Positions 1 to 12,200 of a stretch of 64,000 bases of DNA are shown here, one piece after another. A model generated the notes under the pieces. It saw nothing but the letters and a program-made list of their open reading frames with translations. It had not been told where the DNA came from and did no database searches. Made by a program: the position numbers and the translations under genes. Every line of letters starts with the position of its first letter. Within the stretch, counting starts at the first letter, position 1. The DNA is from Lanius collurio (lineage: Eukaryota > Chordata > Aves > Passeriformes > Laniidae), in contig JACBWW010000016.1 of NCBI GenBank assembly GCA_020086605.1, forward strand, positions 5,695,682 to 5,759,681, given 5' to 3'.

Positions 1-3000
1 TGAAACATTATCACTGCACATAAACTAATGCTTTGTTCACTTGTTTTGATCCCTAATAATGTAATCATGTGCAAAAACTATAAGCAAGCTATAAACATTG
101 GTGAATTATAATTAAAAGCAGATTTAATAAGGTGCTCTTAGCTGCTAATTGCCTTCTTAAATTGAAATCTGAAGATTCATGCAAGATGTCTTTAAGGAAA
201 GTAATGTAAGGTATAAATTTTGTGAATATATTCTTTAATGATGTCAGTAAAGAGGAAGGAGGCATTGAGCTGTATTCTTGACTCTGGTGCTGCTGATGTC
301 TACAGTTAAACATCTACCCAATTATTGCATTACATGTGGGGGAAAATATCATGGATTTGGCATTCAAGTCCTGGATCTGACCACGTTCCTTTTTTTATCA
401 CCTCAGGCTCTCACTGGGAAAGGGCTGTAACAAACATTGCACTGGGATCTGTTGAAATGTGTCATACTTGATCAGTTTTCTGTTAAATGTGCAGAGGGCT
501 TTGTACAGGAATGGCACTCAGGAAGCTATAACATATTCACAAATAGGTGTTTTTTCTAAGGAGACCTTTAACAAGGTGCTTCTGGGATGTTATCCATTCT
601 CTGCAACATCTTTAAACTCCATGCTCAGAGTCATCTTCAAAAACTGAATTTGTGAGTAAGCATGAATCAGATTTGTCAAGCTGCTGTCCACAAAGTACAC
701 AACAACCTGCATGGTGAAAGGTGGAGGAAAGAACCAGATGCTTATAGCTTGAACACTTATTACATTTCAACTATCAATTTGTTTAAAAGGGGATTATGTT
801 GTTTAAGTAAAATAATGTAAAATTAATTAATATTAAAATTAATAAACTGTCCTGTTTGATCATAATGGACTATTACAGAGACAATATTTTGCAGTAGAGA
901 TACATATATCTAACTGCATCTAACTACATATGTACCTTAGAAAAATAGCTACAAACAATCCACTGGCTGAAATTGATGGGTCCCTTGCATCGCTGGGCCT
1001 GTTGTGTGAACTCCCTGAAAGGAGCCTTTGTTTCCATAGGCAACAGAGCTGCTGTGGCACCATGGATCAAACACATCCGGATTTACTTTTATGCCTCTGA
1101 GGTAAACAGTTGCCTGCTGCACTACATAAATACTGAAAGAAAAACTCTTCTTCAGTAAAAGACCTGACCAGCATGAACTGAGGGGAACTGCAGGCTGCTG
1201 AGGAGAGCCTGGTGCCCGCAGCTCCTGGGAGAGCACCACATGTGCTGCCATTTTTGCCTCTTCTGTCATTTAGTGCTCTAACCTTTTTGTTGTATATTTC
1301 ACAGTTTAAAGACTGATAGAAAAAATCTTTGATGTGATCATTTTTCCTTCCCCCATGTCCAGGGAGAATATGTTGTGGTTGTCTTGCCGCAGTGAGGCTG
1401 GAGACAGAATTATCAAATGTTTCTGCTTTTGACTATTTGAACTGAAGAATTAACTGCACCTTCTGATCTCAGCCATCCCAAATTGTTTGACACAGCTAAA
1501 TGGAGAGTGTTAGAAGACAATGCAAATCTTGCTGGTTTTTAAAAGCATACCCTTCCATTTAAATCAGAGTGAATGAAATTAAGGCAACATATTATAGATG
1601 TAGGCACAGGAAAAATGACCTTTAAATAAAAAAAAAAATGAGATGTCTTATGATTGTTGTACAACAAAAATTAACCAGGAAGATCAAAGAGAAATGTTAG
1701 CTACTGATAAGTTATGCTTGACTTTGCTGATTTTGCTTATTCATCTGATTAAAATTATGCCATTCCATGCAATCTATGTTTATTTTATTTTGCAATTCCT
1801 ATTTGCCTTGCTAATGGTTTTGTTCTCTAAAAGGTAGGTTTCCAGAGGTGCAAGCCACAGACACCTGGTACACTCTGGTGATTCCATACAAGTGAAGGCT
1901 AATCCTAGATAGACAAAGTTTTAGAGATGTCGCAGTGAGAATTTTTTGACTGATTGTAATGGTATCCCCTGAAACCACTGTTAACCCACAGAATTATCAC
2001 AACCATCCAGTTTCTGTCTCTTTGATATTAGATAGAGACTCATAAAGTATATTTGTTCTGCTGCTAAAAATGCTCTTAGTGCTTACTTATGAATCCTTAT
2101 GAAAAGTAAGTCCTTGCCCTGTAGGCAGAAGTTTGTGAGAGTGTTCAGAGCATGGAAACTCTGCTGGCCGAGGGCTGCCTCCCTCTCACAGGGCAGATTT
2201 GTCAATTGACCGACTCGTGTCCCCTCAGAGGTGGCACTGTGGCATCACAGGTGCTGAACAAGGTGTCCCCCTGCCTGCTCACCACGGGAGCCCCAGCCTG
2301 GCCCTTCCCCTGGGCCTCCTTTGGCATTCTGCTTCTGCTGGAATGACTTCCCTTCCAAAAGGGGTCATGGAACCTGACTTTCAGTCTTTGACTTTCTCTG
2401 TCATAAGAGGTCAAGTACTGAATATTTTTATCCCAGCTGCTCTTGTCATAGAAACACTCCTTGAATTCATATAAATGTTCTGTTTATTTGTTCTGATTAA
2501 GGCTACTGAATAAATTTAATATTGAGAGCAAAATTAAACATGTCCTTTTAAGGTAGAAACATGTGATAAATCACAAAGTGAATATGTGATAATCCCAAAG
2601 TGATGAGCACAGTCTGGATGGCAATGCATATTTTTTTGAGTTCTGTGTCCTAGGTCTCTACATCCTTTTTTGGTTAACATGAAAGCTTTTCAAGGTCAGC
2701 AGTGCCATACAGGTAATGATGAGCCTGGGGAAGGCTTATGTTAAACGTGTCCTCAGTGTTCAGGTTAATCTTTTCATTTGTGATTTTTTTTTCCATAAAT
2801 GGATACATGGAAAGACATTACCTGTGTTACAAAAGTAATCTTTATGTCTTTAAATATTATAGTGGTCTGTTTTTCAAATAAGAGGTAAACTTATGCATTA
2901 AACACTGTGACATTCATTAAAAAACCCTAAACTTCAAGTACTTTATTTAGGAAAATGTAAACTCTGGGGTACTGCAAGGTTGCATAGTTGTAAAAAATAA

Positions 3001-5495
3001 AGGGATAAATAAAAATAGGACAGCTTATCTGCACTTTTTAATCCAAAATTGCATGTTATTTTATCTGACCCAAATAGGTGGAAACAATAAGTTAGTGAGT
3101 TGAACAGATTACCAGCGTCTTGAAAGTGGAGATCAGTTTAGATACTGCTGGGCTGAGCCCTGTGGTCCTTATTTGATCTTGTGAGCTCTGCCTGCTGTCT
3201 TCACTTTCCATTTATTTTAGTGAGATGCTGATTTTCATTAGCATGAGTAGCATTCAGTGTTATTTTGTGAAGATTTGCAAGGGTCAGTGTTTGCCAAAAC
3301 TGTTTCAGCCACTAGGAAATCATCTGTTGGTATTCTCTCCTCTGAGACTCTTTAGTCTTAAACAACAATCAGACTTGTTTCTTAGGGTTCCTTTTTATAA
3401 GGATCCAGCTGTCATATGTTTCCCTATGCATGAAACTGAACATAAAAAGATAGAACACTTTTTTGGAAAATACTTTTCACCTGTTTTTTATAGCAATAGT
3501 ATTTTTGCATTTGTTTGTGTATGACTCTCTAAATGTCTTGTCTAATAACTTTCACACCCGCTGACCAACATCCACCAAATTTGACAGAAGGGAAGTAGTC
3601 TCAAAGATAATTGAGTTCTCAGTAGCTTTGGAAAAACAGACCCCACAAGCATTTTGACTGAAGGAAAGACAGCAGTGAAAATTCATGTTTTGTGAGAGGT
3701 TATAAATTCCCATACCAGAAGAAAAGCTCAAATTAGAGCTTAAATCATGAGATACAAATCCACAGAAAACCAAGCTGCATATATTACAGGATTCATTGTT
3801 TCACTTTTGTTTATAATAACATCTTATGGGATTTAGAGATCAGAAAAATTTTAATCTTTTGTATTTGTCATTATTTGCACATTTTATTTAGCTTTCACTC
3901 TCCACACTTATTGAAAAGAGATTATTTTTCTCTTTTTGTGTTTTATAAACATAAAATGATGCATCAGTTTATGGGAGGTGCAAATGGTTGTGTTTGCTAT
4001 TTGATTAGTAATTTCTATCTGTTGTGTGCTTTAACAACATTACTGCACTTTAGTTTTTTTTTAATACAAAAATGATGTCATAATCTTTCTTTGAAAATTA
4101 ATTTGAAAAATCTGCAACCAGTGAGCTGTGGAGGGTATTCCCCTTGTTGCCTCTGGGTCTTTGATTAGACCTGGAGAAACAATTCTGAACTGTTTGTTAT
4201 TTGCTACAGGCCTCTTTTGCTTCCCCTAAACATGCAATGGGATTTGACATCAGGGCTGTTTCTCCCTGCTGATATGGTGATTAAACTCCCAGGTTTGAGC
4301 AGGTATTTGAACATGCCAAACAAATCCTTCACCTTTTCTAGTCTTCCCCAACCAAAGGCCACTTTCATGCCCACGTCCCTGCAACCCCTTTCCTATGCTG
4401 AGGAGGAGGGACCCTGGAGAGAAGATATGGGAACCTGGGTAATATCCACTTGCAGTGACTGCTCACTTTGATGCAAAATTACCAGTCTATGCTTTTTTTT
4501 CTAAAATTTCCTCCACATGTTAGATCCTAGCAAAGAGGTAAGTGGGACTGTGAATTCCTGCTTTCTCCTGTGTTTATTCTGGCAGGATGAGCTCTGCAAA
4601 AGTAAGCACTCTGTCAGAAGTGTGCATACTGACAGTATCATTGTAGGTGGAGACTGTGCTCTCCGAACAGTGCTTAAAATGGTGTTAAAAATTACAACAG
4701 ATAAATTATCCGGACTGTTTATTCTTTAATTATATATTCCAAGCAGTTTTTTAAAAAAACATTTTGCACTTGGCACAAGCATTAGTTGAAAGTGAGTAGG
4801 AACTAAGAGCAAACAAGAAAAGACTTCAGGGTCCTGGAGTAACTTGCATGCCTATCATCTAAGTGACTGTCATGTCACACATCTGCTTTGTGATATGTCA
4901 CTGCCTTTCTATAACATGTCACATCCTAAGCAGTGTGCTGAGTGACAGCATGTCACTCACCTCACTGCTGTGCACAGAGTATGTCTTGTAGTACTGAAAC
5001 TTTCTCAGGCAGTGGATAAAAAATTGAAGTTTGCTCCATGTTTGCACAGTGAGTGGTGAAAGAAAACAGGGAGAAAACTGTATTAAAGGAAAAATGAGAA
5101 TAGACTCCCACTTATTGGTTGCTTTCTGTTACCAGCTAATTCTAGTCCAGTAAGCATACATTTCACATCTGTTTGGTACAATATTCTACCCATTGTCCTT
5201 TGGAAAGAAGCTGCCTGTATTGGAGGCACTCAGGAGCTGGGCATTTTATAGTTGTAAGTCAGGGTTCTGACAGATTTCGATGCAGTGATAGAATGCTCAC
5301 ACTTTACACCTTGCTTCTCAGCTAGAAGTAACCACCTGAAGAGCAGGGGCAGCAGAATGGATGTGTGACGTAGCTGATAGGCCAGAGGCAGTCCAGCTCA
5401 AACTGCTTATGAAGGTAACCCTCCCAAACTGGGAGCAAGCATCCCCTTTTATAGCACTGCCATGGAGATGGGGGGAGGGAACACTAAATCACAGC
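1..5495. other. Unique non-coding sequence, no gene seen
   Basis: AT-rich, CpG-poor sequence with stops frequent in all six frames; open frames here do not exceed about 106 codons and none shows a recognisable domain, a codon pattern or paired splice sites. There are short A/T runs (for example the A-run near 1628-1638) but no transposon tail that I recognise. A modestly GC-richer stretch at about 2150-2350 has no CpG clustering. A cluster of ATGTCAC motifs at 4871-4956 is listed separately. Confidence 0.7.
4871..4956. promoter_or_regulatory. Cluster of four ATGTCAC motifs
   Basis: The heptamer ATGTCAC occurs four times in about 85 bases (starting near 4872, 4895, 4916 and 4950), three times as CATGTCAC, with the reverse form GTGAC also present just outside and inside the cluster. 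Spacing is irregular (about 23, 21 and 34 bases), so it is not a simple tandem repeat. It could be a decayed minisatellite or a homotypic binding-site cluster. I cannot name a factor with confidence. Confidence 0.3.
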
Positions 5496-5499
5496 AGGT

Positions 5500-6275
5500 A
5501 AATACTTGAGGCAAATGTAGCCTGTCTGCTGAATGGGCCAGGGGATCTGCTGGAGGACAGGGCAAGGGCCACGGTACTCAGCACCTTTTTGGCCTCAGTC
5601 TTTCCTGCTAAGGCCAGCTTCAGGAATACTGAGCCCACTGCTGCTTGAGCTCACTGAAGTGGGCAGTGGGTGACAGTGCACCCTGTGAAGCTTTGCAGCT
5701 GATACAAGACTGGGAGGAGTCTTGGATACACCAGGTAGTCATTCAGAGGGACTCTGAGGGGAGCTCACAGAACTCTCATCAAGTTCAACAGAGGAGAGTT
5801 CTGCACCTGGATAGCAGTAATCCTGTGTGGCAGTAATTGCTGGGGGACAGTCAGCTGAAAAGAAGCTCTGCAGTGGAAGACCTTGGTGCCCTGGTGGATG
5901 AGAACATTGCCACCAAGTCCAAGGACATGATCTTTCCCCTCAAATCAGCAGTGGTGAAACATATCTGGTTGTTGTGTCCAATTGTGGACTCCACAAGACA
6001 AGAGATATGACAGGAGGAAATGGGCACAACTGAAATATGGGACATTCCAGTTAAATATAGGGACAAACATTTTACAGCAGAAGTGATGAAACTTCTGAAT
6101 GCATTTTCAGCAGACGTGAAGTCTCTTTCCTTAGAGCTAGATATTCAAAACCTGTTGGGACCTGACTCTGAGCAACTTGCTGTGGCTAGCCCTTCTCTGA
6201 CCATGGGGTTGGACTAGACAATCTCCTCCAGAGGTGCCTTCCTACTGCAGCCAGTCTGAAAGTCTGAGATTCTAA
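5500..6275 (+). mobile_element. Decayed CR1 LINE, 3' part with internal deletion
   Basis: This is an old CR1 non-LTR retrotransposon copy in plus orientation. The segment at about 5525-5610 resembles the CR1 ORF2 stretch just before the reverse transcriptase domain (the 'ggtactcagcacctttttggcctc' area reads like the conserved L-N-A-F-F-A-S-V-F region). From about 5660 the match jumps to the end of ORF2 ('gctttgcagctgatac', 'tcatcaagttcaacagagg', 'gacatgatctttcccctc'), so most of the reverse transcriptase is missing. The 3' end is clear: 'ggttggactagacaatctcc' near 6210 and a terminal 'gagattct' at about 6266-6273. Frames are broken by many stops and indels. Divergence is high, so it is an old insertion. 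The class is secure; the subfamily is not. Confidence 0.8.
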
Positions 6276-6651
6276 AGCTCACACAACAGACTCCCCAATC
6301 TCTAGACCTTTGTTGTGCTTTCACATTTGCTTGCTGAGTTGCTTTACTTTTGTTTGATTGTCAAGAGAATGCCATGTGCAAAATCCACTAATGGTGTTTG
6401 CTAAAGACTCATACAACCTCGGGCTAATAAGGGTAACAAAAGTAGGCAGTGGTGCAAATCACAAGCTGGCAGTTTTACAAGGTGTCTGCTGGAAAGAAAG
6501 TCTTTATAGGTATTTCTTGAACATTTTTTTGCAAATCTGCGAGATAAGTTTCCTTTCTTCTTACGCCTTTAGACAGGTGCACAAACTGCTTTGAAACCAA
6601 CCATACTGGAATTAATAGTTTCTTCAAGCCATTACAGACTTGATACTTTTC

Positions 6652-6668
6652 TTTTTTTTTTTTTTTTT
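6652..6668. repeat. Homopolymer T tract (17 T)
   Basis: Uninterrupted run of T on the plus strand. No transposon body is recognisable next to it, so it is best treated as a simple repeat. Confidence 0.9.
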
Positions 6669-7550
6669 GCCATTTCTTCTCTTAGAGACCGCTTTAAGAG
6701 ATTTAACTTTGAAGACTTTGTCCCCTTGAATGTGATCGTCTTTTCAGCAGCAATTTGTAACTCCCAGCATTCCCTTTCTACTGCAAATATGAATGTAAGT
6801 CTCTACATTATTCATTCTTTCTAAAGTGAGGAGGGAGAGTTGTAAACTGCTGAATTACAACGTGCAGTTGCCAAGAGGCAGGAACAACTTAAGAGCAATT
6901 TAATTGTACATGTTTTCCTCCTTTCCCCTTTAACTCTTTCCTCGGGGAAGGATAAACACCACAGGCAGTTGAATAGGAAAGGAGCCGTTCTGGAGACAGA
7001 GGCAAGCGGGGATAGAGAAGGTCAGAGTGAACTCTGCAGCTAGGAGAACAAAAGACAGGCAGAGTATCAGATCATCTTTAGAATGGCAGGTATTTGAAAT
7101 TAGTACATTGAGTTACTCTGTTCAAGTTTGCTAACATGGTAGACTTTAAAAAAAACTTAAATTTCAGTTTAACATGAGGAAGGAGTTGAAACTGTTGCAT
7201 AATTGTTAGTGGCTGAGATTCCATCAATGCCCTACACTAGCCTAGCCAGCTCAAGACAGAATTTTGTGAAGGATGCAGATCTGAGGTAAAGGTAAAATGA
7301 AGCTAACAGGGGGTCATTATATAATCAAAGGGTATAGTCTCAGGCCACTTGATGATGCCATAGTTGCACTCTTACTGACATTTATGCATGTCTGAGAATG
7401 TCATCATGAAAAGTGCTATTCTGGAACAGCTTAAAGAGAATGCTGAATTGGTGCTCCTTGTCTTAGATGTTTTTTTATTCATTCCATTATTTGTATACGA
7501 CCACGAGAACTTCTCCTTGTGTGGTCCCTCACCATCATTTCCACAGCAAC

Positions 7551-7641
7551 GTGGATGTAACCTGCCTCCTATCAGTGAATCTCTACAAGGTGTCCTCTCA
7601 GAAAACTGTCATCTGGAGAACCTTAGGCAGGTTACATCCAC
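7551..7641. repeat. 17-bp perfect inverted repeat, 57-nt spacer
   Basis: Arm 7551-7567 (GTGGATGTAACCTGCCT) is the exact reverse complement of arm 7625-7641. The 57-base spacer and both outer flanks do not continue the complementarity. If transcribed it could form a stem with a large loop. No target duplication or transposon family is evident. Confidence 0.85.
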
Positions 7642-8424
7642 ATTTAACACTGCAATCCTGAGCAACATGTGCTGCAAACTGCAGTGCCTGACAGCACGGT
7701 GAGCTGTTCCTGGTGACTGAAAAAATTCTACTTTTTATTTAGAGTAAGGACTGTTTGAAAGGGACTTAAGAGAAGCACTTGTTTAATGTCTTCCATAAGC
7801 TTCATGTTAAAAGCAGTACAAAACTGCAACCTTTTTACCTGGGTACCTGCCACTAGAGAGGGACCAGCCTTGAAGCCAAGTGCTTTTGTAAAAGGCATGG
7901 ATAATATTAATGCTATTACCATGGTTGAAATAGAATATTTTTCTCTTGTTGGCTTTGTGAGAATGCCTTATTTTCTGCTAACAGCATGAGCACTATGTAC
8001 TGCCAGCTAAGGATGACCCTTTTTTGTGCACGTGTTACACGCTGTATCTGTGAAGTGCAGAGGCATTTTTGCATGACATTGCATACTGTATTTGCAGTTC
8101 CTGAATATAGCTAAAAGGAAGAAGTTGACAAAGAAGATGTAATGTAGGCACCTGCAAAAAGATTTTTCTTCAGTTCTCTGCCTGAAGTGGAAGGTCTACA
8201 AACCTGCCAACACATTAATTCTCAATATGAGGTGTCTGCCATTTTTAGATAATCTGGTTATACCTCTGGTCATCAGAGTCTGGTAACAAAAACCAAAATG
8301 TATACAAAAGTATATTTTAAAATAAATATTTTTGTTGTTTTATCTTCCTTTTTGTCTAATATAATTGGCTTCTCATATACCATTCTGTGAACTAAAGAAA
8401 GTATGAAGACAAAAAAATATTGGC

Positions 8425-8444
8425 TTTTTTTTTTTTTTTTTTTT
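8425..8444. repeat. Homopolymer T tract (20 T)
   Basis: Uninterrupted run of T followed by AAA. It is a simple repeat; no retrotransposon body is visible beside it. Confidence 0.9.
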
Positions 8445-9228
8445 AAATCCCTTTCATTTTGATGACAAGTCAAATATGGGGTCATTTGTTTTGTCTGAAC
8501 TACAAGGCAGTGTTAGTCTTGAGCTTGTTTCCTCTAGAGAAGAGAGATTATGTTACAGCCCTAAATGGTGTTAGTCTGGACAAATAAATAAACAAAGCTG
8601 GCTGGCTCCTTGAAGGTAGGTGGGGACAAGTATATACCAATAGCAGATAAGGGGAACTTTTCTATGAGTGGCTGAAATTTATTTGTGGGGCCACACACTG
8701 CTGGTTTCACTTTAGGTGTCTTCTCCTTTCTTCATGAAGAAAGGTGACCAAAATAGTTCAAAGGGAGGGCTTTTGTGTAATGTATTTATATTCAACCTCC
8801 AGAAACTAAATATAGGGAAGTATTCACATACCAGATACTTTAAGCTAAGTACGTGTATAAATGTGAAGGACATAGACTCAAAAAATAAATTTAAAACATT
8901 TCTTTTGATCTATTTCTTATAACAACCAGAACCTGATCTTAAAATGAAAAAAATATTTCAGGAAATAGTTCTCCTCCCTTAACTTATATTTTTCTTGGTA
9001 AAACATTGTTATTTGTGGTGTTTATATAATTATATTCCAGTGTAATTCAAGTATGTAATGACATTTCTTAAATGAAAGCATTTAAATAACTCAGGAAATT
9101 GTTTTACTGTTCTGTTTCCTGACTTAAAACACATTTTGTCATGTTCATTTTATTGTTCAATCTGTCTGAGCTCATCTATGTATATTCTACCCTATACAGA
9201 GTAAAATGAAAAATTTACTAACTGGTCA

Positions 9229-9232
<4 letters not shown>

Positions 9233-9275
<43 letters not shown>
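9233..9275. repeat. Compound microsatellite (AT)n(AC)n
   Basis: About 28 bases of perfect AT dinucleotide run directly into about 14 bases of AC. Purity suggests it is still mutating in length and may be polymorphic. Confidence 0.95.
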
Positions 9276-12200
9276 AAAATATGCATTTTATATTAAAACC
9301 ATTTGTATCTATATATCTCCATATAATTATTATTTTCACCCCTTAATCAATTTTAGTTTACATAAAAAACAGAAATCTCACTCGCGTAACACCAGAATGT
9401 GACTAGACTATAATATAAAAAAAGAGTTATCTCAAATGAAGGAATATCAAATAATAACTCCATTGATTATAGAACAAAAATGAAAGAAAAATAAATCACT
9501 TAATTTTTTCTTGTAGTACCAATAAATCATAAGAAATATAGACATTTTCTTTGTATTTGGGATTATGGTAAAACCATTTTCTTGCATGTACAGCCCAAAA
9601 GGATTATTTGTTTTGTTCAATAAAATGGAATAGTTTGGTACAGAGGTGGCATTTTTCAGTAAAGAAAGGGGAAATTACCAGACTTGCAGGAGAACTGAGT
9701 CTTCTTTTACCCCAAAGACCCTCTGTGAGACAAGTGATAGGTTAACCTCTCTCATTTTTATCCAGAGCTTTTTTAATTTAGTGGATAAGATTAAAGAGCA
9801 AGCTGAATACCACAGGTGTAGCTTGGGTTTTTAATCTGCTTGACTCAAGTTAATCTAGTTCCTGAATGGGGCTAGTAATATTATAGTTTCTGAAGTAAAA
9901 TAGGAAACCTAAGTAGTGCAATGCTTTTATTCAGCTTTGAATAAATCAGAGGAGCATAAAATATACTGAAACAGATTAAATTTGATTCCTACAGGAATCA
10001 AAGTTTAAGAAGTTGTAGTAGAGATGGAGAGAAACTCAACAGTGGAGATCAAATGGTGCACAGGGCATCTGCTGGGGTGTGACGATGCCCAGAGAAACCC
10101 CCTGGGGCTGCTGCAGGGCCCTGGGCACTTGGCCTGGATAAACAGCTTAGTGACAGCCATGCTCCTGGTTTTCATATAAAGAATAGACACCAGTGAGATT
10201 ATGGTACTTATTTCTGTGTTATCCTGCACTGGAAAATATGTCTCCATGCTCCAGGACAAAAATGGAAGGAGAGGCAGAAAAGCACCCTGAAATAATTGCT
10301 GGTATCTAATTAGTGTCTAATTTGGCGCTACAGCATGAATTCTTGAGTGTCTTTTCTAAAAAGAACTTTAAATTTTATATATTCTAAGCCAAATTCTTTA
10401 GCCCTTAGGTGAGCAGAACTCCTGCTGTTCATGCTGAGAGGTCTGCTCAGTTAAAGAGCACAAAAACTTCATTCTGTGTTACACTGAGAGCTTTGATATT
10501 TCTGCAAGTTTTCGTCTTTTTTTTCTGAGCCCTGTCTGTGTCACACAGCTCCTGGCATGGCACTGGAAAGGCAGCAGAATGAGCCCTGCCCACGAGAGTG
10601 CCTGCAAGGGGCACAGGCCCCAGATGCATCCCCCTGTGCATTGGGATCAGCTGCCAGCAACAGCCTGGTGGGGACTGGAGTGAGAGCAGGAAAGCGATGG
10701 GAGAGCAAAAGGCACTGTGTTGGTATCAATTGTAGAATGCAGTTCAGAGGAGCAGTGTTTTGTAAAGGCCTTTCCTTGCTGGAAAGGAACACTGCAGTGT
10801 TTAGTTTGGTCTGGGAAGCAGCAGGGCTACAAGCACTGCCTGGAAAGAGCTCTGGACATCCCTGAACTCGTGGGAAGGAGAGCCAGTGCAGGCCCTGCAC
10901 AGTGACTGTGGAAGAAAGGATGCATCAGCTCTGGTAACAAAGGTTCCCCTTGAAGAACTTCTACCTGTCCCCATAGCTAAGGGTGTGAAGTGCTGATTCT
11001 GTGAGTTCTTCCAGTTTGTCCTACATCTTAAACTTCTCAAAGAAACATGAACTTAAGCTGTTTTTCTTGATTGGAACAAGCTGTATTTCCTAGATGTTGG
11101 CTCTAAATTTGGCAAAATAAATCCACTGGATATGACTGTAACTGTGATAGCTCAACTTCTTTTTATGTACTAACATTATCCTATTCAGGGTAAACTAAGC
11201 AACTTGAATTTTTAGTATTTAGCTCAGCAATCAATATATACTTGCATGTTTTAGTCAATACTCACTCATATATATCTAAATATACTGACTTTTTTTCAGT
11301 CTTCAAGTTAAGAAACTAATGTGTTCTTTTAACTGTGTTATTTACAGAACTTCTTGAGAAAATTTCATAATCAGAACAACTGCTACCACTTGTTGTAGCA
11401 GTGAAGGGCTAAGGCACTAATAGAGATTCGAGTCCTTCTCTAATTTATTGAAGAAGATAACTGTAAGTATTTGAGAATCAATGTAAATATACATCTTCAA
11501 ATAAGAATACATGTATAAGTATCTCATGGGAGTCCTGGGTACTTGCTTTGTGGTGAACAGTAATTACTTATATTTTAAAAGATAGTGTATGTATCAAGCA
11601 CTTAGTGTGCTGTGGTTAAACCAGCCTGCTTATTTGATGTTTAGATAATTTTCATCAAATAAAGAAAACCTGTTGGTCTTCTGCTTAGCAGTGTATGAGT
11701 GCAAGATGTGGAGTAGTTTTTAGTTTTCCATAACTTAATCCTCTTCTTAGTATTTTAGAAATATAAATTCTACCACTACTATATACTTGGCAGGTATTTG
11801 TTACAACAATGTTTGGAACGAATTTCCGTATAGATGTATTCTTGCAGACTGCAAGGAAGGAGGGCAGAAGTTAAGGTGAAGAGATTTCAGATTAGATTTC
11901 ATGCAGAAGAAAGTGCATACCCCCCCATGGAATGATGTTACCTGCTCACAGCTAAACTGCCCTTCCTTAACTGGCACAGAAGACATTTGTAGATGTTACT
12001 TCTTTTGTGATCTCTGTTTCTGTGAGGAATTAAAGCTTAAAAAGTGTAAACAATATTGAAAAGTCTTTCATTTTTTAATTCAGATACCATCTGTCTCAGA
12101 AGCACCATATATGATGGTCTGCAGGGCTCCTCTCAGAGCAGCTGGGGCCAAGAGAGCTCAGATGGCTCCCCTGTGTGATCAGTTATGATGTATTATGTTT

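Larger units (their letters stand above)
6280..9230. other. Unique non-coding sequence, no gene seen
   Basis: No open frame above 104 codons and no recognisable exon. It contains T-tracts at 6652-6668 and 8425-8444 and the perfect 17-bp inverted repeat at 7551-7641 (listed separately). The 104-codon frame at 7388-7702 spans that inverted repeat and has no domain or codon signal. Confidence 0.7.

Noticed and set aside
11423..11434. tRNA gene suggested by a B-box-like word (GATTCGAGTCC)
   Set aside because: No matching T-arm stem, A box, D-arm or acceptor stem could be folded around it.
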